Shown: positions 1 to 9,349, counted from the first letter of the stretch. The stretch: DNA of 64,000 nt from Sulfitobacter sp. SK012 (GCF_003352085.1 NZ_CP025804.1:992001-1056000), one strand, 5' to 3'. Notes: generated by a model from the letters alone, not told the origin. Made by a program: numbers and translations.

Positions 1-363
1 GGGGGCTGTCGGCAGGCGCGAAATTTCCAGTTGTTCCGAAGGCGCATCGGTCAGCTTGCCTTCATCTTCCCAAAAGAAATGGGGATGGTCATGGGTGTTT
101 GTGTCGAAGTAGCTTTTGGAACCATCGACGGTCACTTCTTGTACAAGGCCTGCGTCACAAAAGGCACGTAACGTGTTGTAAACAGTGGCCAAAGACACTG
201 CTTCGCCTTCACCCTTGGCCGCCTCAAATAGGCTTTCTGCAGTGACATGACGGTGCTGGCCGTCGCCAATCAGCAACGCGGCCAGCGTCACGCGCTGGCG
301 GGTGGGGCGTAAGCCAGCTGTTGCAAGCCAGTTGGTGCCAATCTGATGCGGGGCCGTGATCAT
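1..363 (-). CDS. irr: Fur-family iron response regulator Irr (3' end cut by window)
   Basis: Reading leftward this encodes 121 residues of a Fur-family winged-helix repressor and runs off the window edge without a stop. A helix-turn-helix region around residues 18-60 (RPTRQRVTLAALL, then SLATVYNTLRAF) is followed by the histidine-rich stretch FDTNTHDHPHFFWEDEGKL. That stretch is typical of Irr, the haem-sensing iron regulator of alphaproteobacteria, rather than classical Fur. The start at 363 has a GAGG sequence about 8 bases upstream; an in-frame ATG at 375 is the alternative. In roseobacters irr commonly neighbours fabA (family knowledge, not checked); here an oxygenase gene lies between them. 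Confidence 0.85.
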   Translation of the reverse strand, partial: MITAPHQIGTNWLATAGLRPTRQRVTLAALLIGDGQHRHVTAESLFEAAKGEGEAVSLATVYNTLRAFCDAGLVQEVTVDGSKSYFDTNTHDHPHFFWEDEGKLTDAPSEQLEISRLPTAP

Positions 364-410
364 CTTAAGCCTCATGAAGCAGGTTTCACTCCATATAGGG
401 GGTATGAGGG

Positions 411-431
411 GGGATTTTCAATTGAAATCCC
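411..431. promoter_or_regulatory. 21-bp dyad in the irr upstream region
   Basis: GGGATTT and AAATCCC form perfect inverted arms around TCAATTG, and TATG/CATA outside extends the symmetry. It lies between the irr start and the end of the oxygenase gene. It has no T-run on either side, so it is more plausibly an operator for irr than a terminator. The binding protein is unknown; iron autoregulation is only a guess. Confidence 0.3.
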
Positions 432-440
432 ATATCGCAC

Positions 441-1241
441 TTAAGAAGTGCGACCATAAAACCCCATCTTTTCGGTATCGGAGAATTGCGCGCCAGGGTG
501 TTCGTAAAAAGTAAACACGGTGATCACGCGTTCGATATCGCCGGCCACAGGTGTGACACGGTGGGCAGTGTTCTTGCCGCGAAAGACGTTGAGGGTCCCG
601 GGGGTTACATGCATTTGCGTCGGGGTCAGCTTGCCGGTCAGCAAATCCGTGACACCAGCGTAATTGGGATCATCGTCGCGCCGTAGGTTACGTGCGTATT
701 CAAACCCGCCGCCTTCTTGGGGTGCCTGCAACAGTAGCGTTGTGGTGAATTCGGAGCGGTCAAAATGCCAGTTCAGCGCCTCGCCGGCGCGATAAGCCAT
801 GACATTGAGCCGCGAGAGCGCGTCATCCATCGGATAAAGCGCAGGTTTTTCCATGACATCGGCTAGAAAGGCGGCAAAGGGAAGCCACTCATAAATCTCC
901 GTTACCGCAGTATCTTCGACCACATCGCCACATAAGGTGTGGTTCACTGTCTCAACCTGTTGCAGGGCCGGGTGGTCATCCGGAAGCTCCGGAATGTCCT
1001 TGCGAAAGTAGATGTTGTGGCGGCGGGCATGGCGAAAGGACTGCTTGGCAAAACGAGGCATGACCGCATCGACGCAAGCTGTGCGGGCATCCTCGCGCAA
1101 GAAACCCTCAAGGTTAAAGAGCCCGTCCTGCGCAAGCTCTGCTTGGCAGCGCGCAACAAGATCGCGGTACGCAGGCCTATCAGGCCGGTCCAGTGGGTAA
1201 CGGTCAAGGTCAATTAGGGCGGCAATATCGATCTGTTTCAT
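441..1241 (-). CDS. 2-oxoglutarate/Fe(II) dioxygenase, HalD/ArpA-like
   Basis: A 266-residue protein with the double-stranded beta-helix iron motif: H159-x-D161 in NWHFDRSEF, the distal histidine H227 in GKNTAHRV, and R238 in ERVITVF positioned to hold 2-oxoglutarate. The regions around NWHF and EGGGFEYARNLR resemble the HalD/BesD/ArpA group, which contains amino-acid hydroxylases and halogenases. Halogenases of that group replace the motif aspartate with glycine. Here the aspartate is present, so hydroxylation is the expected chemistry; the substrate, probably a small molecule or free amino acid, is unknown. The gene lies between irr and fabA, is transcribed towards irr and away from fabA, and has a short GCACTT/AAGTGC hairpin over its stop codon. 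Confidence 0.7.
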   Translation of the reverse strand: MKQIDIAALIDLDRYPLDRPDRPAYRDLVARCQAELAQDGLFNLEGFLREDARTACVDAVMPRFAKQSFRHARRHNIYFRKDIPELPDDHPALQQVETVNHTLCGDVVEDTAVTEIYEWLPFAAFLADVMEKPALYPMDDALSRLNVMAYRAGEALNWHFDRSEFTTTLLLQAPQEGGGFEYARNLRRDDDPNYAGVTDLLTGKLTPTQMHVTPGTLNVFRGKNTAHRVTPVAGDIERVITVFTFYEHPGAQFSDTEKMGFYGRTS

Positions 1242-1370
1242 GCGCTGACTGTCGCGTGGGATACCGGATTTGACAAGTCCCCGAAGACTGACCGGTGCCC
1301 TTGCGAGTAGGCAAGAACGGATGCTAGATCATAACCAGTGTTAATAAAGTCCGAGCAGGAGACGCAGACC

Positions 1371-1880
1371 ATGGCCGAATTTCCCACCAGTTTCGACAAA
1401 GAAGGCTTGCTCAAATGCGCCCGCGGAGAGCTTTTTGGCCGCGGTAATGCGCAATTGCCTGCGCCACCGATGCTGATGATGGACCGCATTACGGAAGTTT
1501 CTGCCGATGGTGGCGAGCACGGCAAAGGCCACATTCGCGCTGAATTCGACATCACGCCGGACCTGTGGTTTTTCGATTGCCACTTTCCGGGCAACCCGAT
1601 CATGCCAGGGTGTCTGGGGCTAGATGGCCTGTGGCAGCTGACAGGATTTAACCTTGGCTGGCGCGGCTGGCAGGGGCGCGGCTATGCGCTGGGCGTGGGC
1701 GAAGTGAAGCTGACTGGTATGGTTCGACCTGACCGTAAGTTGCTGACTTACAAGATCGATTTCACCAAAGCAATCCAGACGCGCCGCCTGACAATGGGTG
1801 TAGCGGACGGCGTTGTTGAGGCGGATGGCGACGTAATCTACGTGGTCAAAGACATGAAAGTGGCCCTTAGCGAAAGCTGA
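1371..1880 (+). CDS. fabA: 3-hydroxydecanoyl-ACP dehydratase/isomerase FabA
   Basis: 169 residues, the usual FabA length. It dehydrates 3-hydroxydecanoyl-ACP and isomerises trans-2 to cis-3-decenoyl-ACP, which starts anaerobic-type unsaturated fatty acid synthesis in the cytosol. The catalytic pair is visible as H71 in [14 protein letters not shown] and D85 in LGLDGLWQL. The ATG at 1371 is chosen because GCAGGA lies just upstream and the protein then begins MAEFPTSF like relatives; an in-frame ATG at 1338 would add 11 residues. Its partner fabB is separated from it here by a reversed LysR gene and a small ORF. Confidence 0.95.
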   Translation: MAEFPTSFDKEGLLKCARGELFGRGNAQLPAPPMLMMDRITEVSADGGEHGKGHIRAEFDITPDLWFFDCHFPGNPIMPGCLGLDGLWQLTGFNLGWRGWQGRGYALGVGEVKLTGMVRPDRKLLTYKIDFTKAIQTRRLTMGVADGVVEADGDVIYVVKDMKVALSES

Positions 1881-1927
1881 AGACGGCCGTCTAGAGGGCG
1901 GTTCAGCCTGTCCTTAAGCAGATTGCA

Positions 1928-2830
1928 TTAGGGCAGGCGAGAATTCATGACCATCCTGCGCAACCATATGTGCCGACCTGAATGCTCATATCGACGATGC
2001 CAGACCAAATCGTAGCTGGCATCGGACAACGCCACGGGCCGGGCGCATTGGGACAGCCTGGAATAAGCTGTATCGGCAAGTCTTTGCGGCATCGTCGCAA
2101 TGATGTCGGTTCCTTTGATCAGATCGCCAAGCATCGATGCGGTAGGTGCTACCAACGATACTTTTCTTTTTAACCCAAGTGCTTCCAAAGATTTCTCAAC
2201 TTCGCTTTTTACTCCGCCACCAAAGTTAACAACTGCGTGTCGGGCATCGGCATATTCTTCGGGCGTTCGCACAGGTCCACGACAGGCGGCATCGTAAAAA
2301 ACGATCATCTTTTCAGAGGCGTAGTGACAATGGGTGAGTGTAGAGGGGTAGTCATACCCTGAGACAGCGATGGCGATTTCAGCCTCATCATGCATCAACA
2401 TCTCTTTGACGCGGTCGCGCGGTGCGAGCCGGCGAATTTCAAATATCACGCCGGGGGCTGCCTTCACAATACGGGCATGTAGCCGTTTCATATCATGGAT
2501 TAACGCAGGCGTTGAAATTGCGATGACAATTGGCCTTGAATCAAGAGAGACGTCGTATGTTTCGGGTTCAATCAACCCTTCGATATCTGCAATGATCTGC
2601 TGAACGCGGGGCATGATGACGATGGTTTTTTCAGTGGGGGTGATGCCTCTTCCTGCTTTGACGAATAATGGGTCTCCGACGGCGGCACGCATCTTGTCCA
2701 AGGTGTGGCTGATGGTTGATTGGTTAAGCCCAAAAAGCACAGCTGTTCGGCTGATAGATCCTGTTTCACAGATTGAAACGAACACGCGCAGGGTGTGACC
2801 ATCCAAGCGGAAGTAATCGAAATTTTGCAT
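1928..2830 (-). CDS. LysR-family transcriptional regulator
   Basis: 300 residues with an N-terminal LysR winged helix (residues about 8-67, with GSISRTAVLFGLNQSTISHTL as the recognition region) and a C-terminal periplasmic-binding-like effector domain. It is inserted in reverse between fabA and fabB. Its start faces a 59-residue ORF, and a dyad lies directly upstream of its own start codon. The effector and targets are not evident. Neighbouring fatty acid genes are possible targets, but nothing in the sequence proves it. Confidence 0.85.
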   Translation of the reverse strand: MQNFDYFRLDGHTLRVFVSICETGSISRTAVLFGLNQSTISHTLDKMRAAVGDPLFVKAGRGITPTEKTIVIMPRVQQIIADIEGLIEPETYDVSLDSRPIVIAISTPALIHDMKRLHARIVKAAPGVIFEIRRLAPRDRVKEMLMHDEAEIAIAVSGYDYPSTLTHCHYASEKMIVFYDAACRGPVRTPEEYADARHAVVNFGGGVKSEVEKSLEALGLKRKVSLVAPTASMLGDLIKGTDIIATMPQRLADTAYSRLSQCARPVALSDASYDLVWHRRYEHSGRHIWLRRMVMNSRLP

Positions 2831-2841
2831 AGGTTATCTCA

Positions 2842-2861
2842 CACCAATTGATTGATTAGTG
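2842..2861. promoter_or_regulatory. Inverted repeat upstream of the LysR gene
   Basis: CACCAAT and ATTAGTG form near-perfect inverted arms (6 of 7 match) around a 6-bp spacer, 11 bp upstream of the LysR start codon and between it and the opposing small ORF. Position and symmetry fit an autoregulatory operator. The strict T-N11-A LysR signature is not present. Confidence 0.35.
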
Positions 2862-2921
2862 TAAAGCAGGTTATTTAATCTTAAAGGGTCTTAGAAAATG
2901 AAAATCGGCGGAGAGTGCTGA

Positions 2922-3101
2922 GTGGTACTGGAAAAATTAGCAACCAGCAGTCGGTCCGAAGAGCTTCAGGCGCTTCATTCAATGTTGGAATATGTGGCGC
3001 TGCGCATGCGCGAGGTCGGGACTGAGCAATTGGCGCAGTCCATTGAAGCGACCATTGAAGAGATTGGTGCCGAAATTAGAAAATCGAACCGTATTTCGTG
3101 A
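2922..3101 (+). CDS. Small hypothetical protein, 59 residues, GTG start
   Basis: An open frame of 59 residues starting at GTG with GGAGAG a few bases upstream. The product is rich in Glu, Leu and Ala with two predicted amphipathic helices (VVLEKLATSSRSEELQALHS, then EVGTEQLAQSIEATIEEIGA). No membrane segment or known domain is recognised. It is divergent from the LysR gene and precedes fabB by about 170 bases. The good ribosome site and helical, charged composition favour a real gene, but without homologs this is tentative. Confidence 0.5.
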   Translation: MVLEKLATSSRSEELQALHSMLEYVALRMREVGTEQLAQSIEATIEEIGAEIRKSNRIS

Positions 3102-3270
3102 CTTCGCGCCAAGGTCTGATCCCCACAGAAATGACCACCGATTGACGCCAACTACGCCTTGCATCATGCCGTTCGACGACAACCGCAGCGTTTCAAAAAC
3201 CGTTCCTTGGTTGCGCGTCCCTTCCGACCTGTCCTAGTGTCGCTTTGAAAGTTTAAAGGGAGAGCTGTCC

Positions 3271-4500
3271 ATGCGCCGCGTTGTCGTGACAGGATTGGGA
3301 ATCGTATCGTCCATCGGGAATAACGCCGATGAGGTACTTGCGTCTTTGAAGGCGGGGACCTCGGGCATTGTTGCCTCCCCCGCGATGGAAGAGAATGGCT
3401 TTCGCAGCCGCATCGCTGGGACGCTCAAGATTGAACCGTCCGAGCATATCGACAAGCGCACTCTGCGTTTCATGGGGCCGGGTGCCGCCTATGCCCATAT
3501 CGCGATGGGGCAAGCGATTGCTGACGCGGGCCTCGGGGAAGAGACCATCAGCAACCCGCGTACTGGTCTGATTGCAGGCTCTGGTGGGCCGTCGACCTCC
3601 GCGATGCTCGCTGCACATAACGTGGTGCGAGAGACGGGTGCGACAAAGCGGATCGGCCCTTTTGCAGTGCCAAAATGTATGTCCTCGACTGTCAGCGCCA
3701 ATTTGGCGACGGCTTATAAGATTAAGGGCATCAACTATTCTATTACGTCTGCATGCTCGACTTCGCTGCATTGCATTGGTTCCGCCTCAGAGCAAATTAT
3801 GCTGGGCAAGCAAGATGTTATGTTCGCAGGTGGCGGCGAAGAGCTCGACTGGACGCTGTCATGTCTCTTTGATGCGATGGGCGCGATGAGTAGCAAATTT
3901 AACGACACCCCCGACAAGGCGAGCCGGGCGTTTGACGCCAACCGAGATGGGTTCGTCATCACGGGTGGCGGCGGGATTGTGGTGCTCGAAGAATTGGAGC
4001 ACGCAGTAGCACGTGGCGCGAAAATATACGCCGAAGTGACAGGTTTTGCCGCGACGTCCGATGGCCATGACATGGTCGCTCCGTCCGGTGAAGGTGGTGC
4101 TCGTGCGATGGAACTGGCGCTGGCTACGCTGCCAGAAGGGCGCAAAATCAGCTACATCAATGCGCACGGGACTTCGACCCCGGTGGGCGATGTCGGCGAA
4201 ATCGAAGCCGTGCGCCGGGTCTTTGGCAAGGGCAGTACGCCGCCAGTCAGTTCGACCAAATCGATGACGGGCCACGGGCAAGGCGCTGCTGGCGCGATGG
4301 AAGCGATCTTTTGTCTGCTGATGCTAGAGCATGATTTCATCACTCCCTCGATCAACGTCGAAACGCTGGATCCGGCGCTGGATGCATCCGAAATCGCGAC
4401 CGTGCGTGTAGACAATGCCGGGCTAGATTCTGTGATGACCAATTCCTTTGGCTTTGGTGGCACCAACGGCTCAATGATCCTGTCGAAATTCAAATCATAA
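3271..4500 (+). CDS. fabB: 3-oxoacyl-ACP synthase I FabB
   Basis: 409 residues, full length. It condenses malonyl-ACP with acyl-ACP and elongates the cis-3-decenoyl product of FabA, committing carbon to unsaturated fatty acids. The Cys-His-His triad is C162 (SACSTSLHC), H299 ([11 protein letters not shown]) and H335 ([12 protein letters not shown]), which marks an active thiolase-fold condensing enzyme. GGGAGAG precedes the ATG. fabI follows after 11 bases, so the two are cotranscribed. Confidence 0.95.
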   Translation: MRRVVVTGLGIVSSIGNNADEVLASLKAGTSGIVASPAMEENGFRSRIAGTLKIEPSEHIDKRTLRFMGPGAAYAHIAMGQAIADAGLGEETISNPRTGLIAGSGGPSTSAMLAAHNVVRETGATKRIGPFAVPKCMSSTVSANLATAYKIKGINYSITSACSTSLHCIGSASEQIMLGKQDVMFAGGGEELDWTLSCLFDAMGAMSSKFNDTPDKASRAFDANRDGFVITGGGGIVVLEELEHAVARGAKIYAEVTGFAATSDGHDMVAPSGEGGARAMELALATLPEGRKISYINAHGTSTPVGDVGEIEAVRRVFGKGSTPPVSSTKSMTGHGQGAAGAMEAIFCLLMLEHDFITPSINVETLDPALDASEIATVRVDNAGLDSVMTNSFGFGGTNGSMILSKFKS

Positions 4501-4511
4501 AGGGGCTCGAC

Positions 4512-5303
4512 ATGTCGGATATGCTCAAAGGAAAACGCGGGCTCATCATGGGCGTTGCCAACGAACGCTCTATCGCTTGGGGCATTGCTAAGGCGATGGC
4601 GGGGGCAGGCGCCGAACTGGCGTTTACCTATCAGGGCGAAGCGTTTGGCAGTCGTCTTGCCCCGCTTGCAGCGAGCATTGGCAGCGACTTTATGGTTGAT
4701 GTGGACGTGACCGACGATGCATCGCTTGATGCTGCGTTCGAGCAGTTGGGTGCGCGTTGGCCGACAATCGATTTTGTGGTCCATGCGATTGCGTTTTCCG
4801 ACAAGGCCGAACTTACCGGGCGTTTCTTGAACACGTCGCGCGCGAATTTCAAGCAAACGATGGACATCTCGGCCTATAGCTTCGTTGAGGTCGCGCGCCG
4901 TGCGCATCCAATGATGGTTGAGAATGGCGGCACGTTGATCACGCTAACGTATCAAGGCTCCAATCGGGTTGTTCCTAATTACAACGTCATGGGCATTGCC
5001 AAAGCTGCCCTTGAGAGTGCGACACGGTACTTGGCAAATGATCTGGGACCTGAGGGCATCCGTGTGAATGCGATTTCACCCGGCCCAATGAAAACGCTAG
5101 CTGGTGCGGCAATTGGCGGGGCGCGTAAGACCTACAAGCACACAGATCAGAATGCCCCTCAGCGTGCGAATGCGACTTTGGAAGCGGTGGGCGGCACGGC
5201 GGTTTACCTGTGCTCTGACGCCGGGGCCTGCACAACTGGAGAGATCATCCGCGTTGACGGCGGGTTCCACGTACTGGGGATGCCGCAAGCGGAGCATCTA
5301 TAG
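4512..5303 (+). CDS. fabI: Enoyl-ACP reductase FabI
   Basis: 263 residues, an SDR-fold NADH-dependent enoyl-ACP reductase that performs the last step of each elongation cycle. The divergent FabI nucleotide site is GVANERSIAWGIA near residues 14-26. The catalytic residues are Y147 and Y157 with K164 (Y-x6-K), the FabI arrangement and the usual triclosan target. It follows fabB closely as the last gene of the operon. The next 176 bases, up to the convergent nagA, hold no recognisable gene. Confidence 0.95.
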   Translation: MSDMLKGKRGLIMGVANERSIAWGIAKAMAGAGAELAFTYQGEAFGSRLAPLAASIGSDFMVDVDVTDDASLDAAFEQLGARWPTIDFVVHAIAFSDKAELTGRFLNTSRANFKQTMDISAYSFVEVARRAHPMMVENGGTLITLTYQGSNRVVPNYNVMGIAKAALESATRYLANDLGPEGIRVNAISPGPMKTLAGAAIGGARKTYKHTDQNAPQRANATLEAVGGTAVYLCSDAGACTTGEIIRVDGGFHVLGMPQAEHL

Positions 5304-5479
5304 CGGTCGCTGTTTCGGGGCGTAGTTGGATAAACTGTTAGGTTGATTTTGCGCGGTTTTCTGGGTGTCGTACTCAGGAATTTTGTTCAGCCTTTTTTGG
5401 GTGAGCATGTCGACGTCGAAGACCGTGTAGATGCGAAGCAAAGGCCATTTGTTCAAAGGCCGACAGCTCAACCTTTTTG

Positions 5480-6673
5480 CTAACGGGCGTTTGCAAAAGA
5501 GGCCGTCTGCTCTTTTCCCGCATCACGCACGTCGTCGAGCTGAAGCGAGACCGGATTGGACAGGTCGTCGTACAGATAGATTGCCGTTGGAGACGTATCT
5601 GACAGCCCTCCTAAACCGTTGGGTTCGCGCAGCAGCTGGGCCGGTGTGGATGTCGCGCGCGCAACTGCCCGGGTGATGTCCTCGCCGACGGGTCCAACCA
5701 TGACCGACAATGCGCCCGGCATTTCCAAATCAGCCCCCGCAAGTGTGCCATCAGCCAGCGTAAGGCGGCGATCTTTTCGGAACACGTCGCGGCCATTTAG
5801 TGAAAACCCGTCGATCTTTGAACCAACCGTCGCCATTGCATCGGTCACCAAAAATATCTTTTCGGGGCAAAGCTTTGCCGCCAGAGCAATGCGGATCATG
5901 TTCGGATGGACGTGAATGCCGTCGGCAATCATGCCCGCATAAATATCCTCGCGCGCCAAGGTCGCGCCGACCAATCCCGGCTCTCGATTGCCCATTTGGC
6001 TCATGGCGTTGAACAGGTGTGTTACACATCGCGCACCGGCATCGAATGCTGCCATACAGGTGTCAAAATCAGCATCAGTGTGTCCAAGTGAGACGGCAAT
6101 GCCCGCATCAGCCATCGACCTAATTTGAGCGTTCGTCACGTTTTCGGGGGCCACGGTAACCATCACATTTGGCAGGCGATCCGCCGCTTTCAGCAGCACT
6201 TCAAGGTCCGTATTCTCCATCGGCCGTACCAGCTTGGGATCATGTGCGCCTTTGCGGGCAACTGAGAGGTGGGGGCCTTCTAGGTGGATGCCGACAATGC
6301 CGCTCACCTGTTCAGAAATTGCGCGTTCTACGGCATCAATTGCTGAGCGTGTGCGCTCTGGTGTGTCCGTGATTAGGGTAGGCAGGAGGGCAACCGTTCC
6401 CGTGGTCGCATGGGCTTGGGCAATCGTGCGCAACGCATCCACAGACTGGTCATCGTTAAACATAACCCCACCGCCGCCATTAACCTGAAGATCGACAAAA
6501 CCCGGTGTGATCAGCCCGCCTTGCAAGGCTTCGGTCAAGCAAGCTGACGGCAATTCATCGCGTGGAACGATGCTTAGGTTACCATCCCGATTGACGACAA
6601 GCGCATGATTTTCATGAAGCTGTTGACCATCATGTATCCGCGCTCCGACAAAGGCTTTGACCATTTCTGTCAT
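5480..6673 (-). CDS. nagA: N-acetylglucosamine-6-phosphate deacetylase NagA
   Basis: 397 residues of the amidohydrolase fold. It removes acetate from GlcNAc-6-phosphate in the cytosol. Visible signatures are PGFVDLQVNGGGG (the QxN variant that replaces HxH, as in enterobacterial NagA), HLEGPHLS with the metal-binding glutamate, SLGHTDAD and THLFNAMS with metal/substrate histidines, and VTDAM with the catalytic aspartate. The start overlaps the stop of the upstream deaminase gene by 4 bases, so the two are translationally coupled. It is the last gene of the leftward amino-sugar operon. Confidence 0.93.
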   Translation of the reverse strand: MTEMVKAFVGARIHDGQQLHENHALVVNRDGNLSIVPRDELPSACLTEALQGGLITPGFVDLQVNGGGGVMFNDDQSVDALRTIAQAHATTGTVALLPTLITDTPERTRSAIDAVERAISEQVSGIVGIHLEGPHLSVARKGAHDPKLVRPMENTDLEVLLKAADRLPNVMVTVAPENVTNAQIRSMADAGIAVSLGHTDADFDTCMAAFDAGARCVTHLFNAMSQMGNREPGLVGATLAREDIYAGMIADGIHVHPNMIRIALAAKLCPEKIFLVTDAMATVGSKIDGFSLNGRDVFRKDRRLTLADGTLAGADLEMPGALSVMVGPVGEDITRAVARATSTPAQLLREPNGLGGLSDTSPTAIYLYDDLSNPVSLQLDDVRDAGKEQTASFANAR

Positions 6674-7701
6674 ACGGTTTCAGTCACTTTCTTGAGGTGC
6701 CGAGGCGCGTCGGGGTTTATGCCACGCGACGCTGCAATCCGTTCCACCATCGCGTAAAAACTGGCGATCAGAGTGATAGGATCGGTCAGCGCGTGACCGG
6801 TCCGCGTTACTTGCAAAGACGACGCTTGCTGCGCCTTGTCGCTGGTTACAAATACCGTGGCCCCTTTTTCGGCCAATTGATCCGCAACTCCGGCAAGCGC
6901 TTCTTCAGCGGCGTCCTTCGCGGCAAGGGCGATTACTGGAAATCCGCCGTCCACGATAGAAACAGGCCCGTGCAGCACTTCGGCAGAAGAATAGGATTCA
7001 GCGTGAATTTGGCAGGTCTCCTTGAATTTCAACGCAGCTTCGTTTGAAATTGCATAGGCTGGTCCACGACCAAGGCAGAATATTGAATTACGGCCTCCCA
7101 AAGCGGCGCGTGCTTCTGGCCAATCGGTGTGGACGGCTTTTTCCAACTTGCCTGGTAAGTCGCTAATCGCCTTGAGCAGCGCTTCATCTTCTCCCCATTC
7201 CGCCAACAGCCAAATCCCTGCGACGGTCGAATTTACAAATGTCTTGGTCGCAGCCACGCTCAGTTCGGGGCCGGCATGCAAATCCAGTGTGTAATCAGAA
7301 ACCTGCGCCAGAGGGCTGCTTGGATTGTTTGTCATCGCAATTGACAGCGCGCCGCCCTCGCGGGCCATCCGTGCCATTTCTACAATGTCAGGGCTTTTGC
7401 CGGACTGCGACACAGACAAACAAACGCTGCCATCAAGGTTTAGTTTGCGATTGTAAATCGACGCGATAGATGGCCCGATGGATGCGATCGGAGTGCCCAT
7501 AAGCAGTTCAGAGGCGTATTTGAGGTATGTCGCCACATGATCAGACGAACCCCGCGCCACGCTCACCATATAATTTGGTGCACGCGCCCGGATCGCATCG
7601 GCGGCGCGGCGGATGTCATCGCCGCCATTTCCAAGCAACCGGTCCACGGCCGCAGGAATTTCCAGCACTTCGCGGCGCATTTGAGTTTGAGAGGCTGTCA
7701 T
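6670..7701 (-). CDS. SIS-domain glucosamine-6-phosphate deaminase (NagB-II type)
   Basis: 343 residues made of two SIS domains and lacking the glutaminase domain of GlmS. SVARGSSDHVATYLKY near residues 47-62, SQSGKSPDIVEM and SVAATKTFVNST are the sugar-phosphate-binding signatures. The C-terminal PDAPRHLKKVTETV resembles the conserved GlmS end. Such stand-alone isomerase halves act as NagB-II, converting glucosamine-6-phosphate to fructose-6-phosphate and ammonia. The placement between the GntR regulator and nagA supports this. AgaS-type deamination of galactosamine-6-phosphate is the alternative. Confidence 0.85.
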   Translation of the reverse strand: MTASQTQMRREVLEIPAAVDRLLGNGGDDIRRAADAIRARAPNYMVSVARGSSDHVATYLKYASELLMGTPIASIGPSIASIYNRKLNLDGSVCLSVSQSGKSPDIVEMARMAREGGALSIAMTNNPSSPLAQVSDYTLDLHAGPELSVAATKTFVNSTVAGIWLLAEWGEDEALLKAISDLPGKLEKAVHTDWPEARAALGGRNSIFCLGRGPAYAISNEAALKFKETCQIHAESYSSAEVLHGPVSIVDGGFPVIALAAKDAAEEALAGVADQLAEKGATVFVTSDKAQQASSLQVTRTGHALTDPITLIASFYAMVERIAASRGINPDAPRHLKKVTETV

Positions 7702-7710
7702 CTGGTCGTC

Positions 7711-8469
7711 CTATTCTTTGGCAAGGCGAAGCTCGGCTACGAAATTGTAGGCGTCTCCGCGATAGATCGATTGTGTGAATTCAACGACGCGACCGTCAGA
7801 CAGGTAAGACGTGCGTTCGATCCGAAGCCCCGCCATGCCCGGCGCGACACTCAAAAGAGTAGCGTTGTCTTCTTCGAGGTTAATTGCTGAAATCTTTTGC
7901 AAGGCGCGTACGGGTCTTAGCCCCGCCTGCTCAAGCACGTCATACAGCGATGTTTCAACCAAAAGCGGATTTGGCAGCATTTCGGTCGACAATGAAGCGC
8001 GTTCAATGGCCAAAGGTTTGTCATCAGCCATTCTGAGGCGTGCAATCCGCGACACCGAAGCGTCAGGCGAGAGGGCGAGGGCCAACACTTCGTCTGGAGA
8101 GGGCATAAACACGCCCCGCTCAAGCCAAACACTCGACGAGATCATGCCCCGGCGCGACATATCTTCGGTAAAGGAAGTCAGCCGAGACAATGATTGTTCG
8201 ATCTGCGGGGTGTCAGATGCCACAAACGAACCAGATCCTTGCTTTTGAACAATGATGCCATCCTTGGCGAGCGCTTGAATGGCTTTGCGGACCGTGACGC
8301 GTGACAAATCAGTGATTGTCGCGATTTCCCGTTCGGGGGGCAGCGAACTGCCTGCTTTTAGAAAACCCTGATCGACGCCTTCACTAAGCCGCCGGCGCAG
8401 TTGCATGTAACGCGGGCCGCCGTCGGGTTGCAGCCAGTTATTTGGCGTTAAGAATTCTACAATGTTCAT
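7711..8469 (-). CDS. GntR/HutC-family regulator with UTRA domain (NagR-like)
   Basis: 252 residues: an N-terminal GntR winged helix (residues about 22-90, PPEREIATITDLSRVTVRKA) followed by a UTRA ligand domain of the kind that senses phosphorylated sugars. The ATG at 8469 is chosen because it overlaps the stop of the kinase gene as ATGA; a longer frame upstream exists but overlaps the kinase. Its position in the GlcNAc operon makes it the likely repressor of both divergent arms, acting at the repeated GGTAT sites near 9350 and 9450 and released by GlcNAc-6-phosphate or glucosamine-6-phosphate. Confidence 0.9.
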   Translation of the reverse strand: MNIVEFLTPNNWLQPDGGPRYMQLRRRLSEGVDQGFLKAGSSLPPEREIATITDLSRVTVRKAIQALAKDGIIVQKQGSGSFVASDTPQIEQSLSRLTSFTEDMSRRGMISSSVWLERGVFMPSPDEVLALALSPDASVSRIARLRMADDKPLAIERASLSTEMLPNPLLVETSLYDVLEQAGLRPVRALQKISAINLEEDNATLLSVAPGMAGLRIERTSYLSDGRVVEFTQSIYRGDAYNFVAELRLAKE

Positions 8470-9347
8470 CGTAAAGCCCCCAAAGACTTGGCGAGCTGAA
8501 AGGCTCCGTCCAATGCATTGCCACATGAGTTTATGCGCGCGCCGAGGGATTCTGGCGGCAGATAGGCCGCGTAATGCGGTCCCAAACCGCCGCTCAGACA
8601 GAGGGTATCGCCGGTCTTAAACCCTAGCGCTCTGAGGCTTCCGACAAGATGTTCTGCGCCTTGGGTCATGATCGACACCCCCCAAGGGTCGCCTGCGCGT
8701 GCGCCCGTTACGATGTCGGGTGCAAACGTGCCGTAATCACCCGGTTTTGCCGAGACACTGAAGGTTGATATTGCATTGGCATCGTCGTCAAATTTGGCAA
8801 ATAATTCGTGGGTCAAATCGGTATGTTCGACGACCCCATCTTTGCACAACAACACCCGTTCTAACGCTGCGCGACCCAGCCATGCCCCGGATGCTTGATC
8901 CGCAACATGAAACCCCCAACCGCCAACATATTGAAATGTGCCGGCAGTACTTGCCGCTGCAATTGTTCCTGTGCCTACCGACAAAAGAAACCCGTCTTGA
9001 CCCCCCAATGCGCCTGTAACCGCGGTTGAACGATCATCGGTCACAACTGTGGTTTCAAATGGCATGTCCGATGCAACGCGGGCGCTGTCGTGTGAAGTCA
9101 TAACCCCAGCAAGACCTAGATGTGCCTTTGCTTTGTGTAGCGTATCCCTTGGAATGCCGGCCTTTTCGGCGGCCGCATACACCGTCTCCAGAATATTCTC
9201 GATCGCTAGTTCTGTGTCTGAGGCAACATTTGCGCGGCCCCCATCAGCCTGTGCAAGTACGCCATCAGACAACGTCCCAACAGCGGCCCGGCACCCCGTG
9301 CCACCACCATCAACGCCAATAAATAGAGTTTGCGCAGAATCAAGCAT
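8466..9347 (-). CDS. BadF/BadG-type amino-sugar kinase (NagK/MurK-like)
   Basis: 293 residues of the ASKHA ATPase fold. The phosphate-1 loop is FIGVDGGGTGCRAAVG near the N-terminus, with TDDRSTAVTGA and LSVGTGTIAAAS as further nucleotide-binding elements and LCLSGGLGPHYA as the adenosine motif. This branch contains N-acetylglucosamine and N-acetylmuramic acid kinases. As first gene of the leftward operon, with nagA and a deaminase downstream and a MurQ-like etherase opposite, it should phosphorylate the imported amino sugar at C6. Whether it prefers GlcNAc or MurNAc cannot be told. Confidence 0.82.
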   Translation of the reverse strand: MLDSAQTLFIGVDGGGTGCRAAVGTLSDGVLAQADGGRANVASDTELAIENILETVYAAAEKAGIPRDTLHKAKAHLGLAGVMTSHDSARVASDMPFETTVVTDDRSTAVTGALGGQDGFLLSVGTGTIAAASTAGTFQYVGGWGFHVADQASGAWLGRAALERVLLCKDGVVEHTDLTHELFAKFDDDANAISTFSVSAKPGDYGTFAPDIVTGARAGDPWGVSIMTQGAEHLVGSLRALGFKTGDTLCLSGGLGPHYAAYLPPESLGARINSCGNALDGAFQLAKSLGALR

Positions 9348-9349
9348 AC

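Noticed and set aside
441..1241. Amino-acid halogenase
   Set aside because: Halogenases of this group have glycine at the motif position that is aspartate (D161) here, so hydroxylation is more likely.
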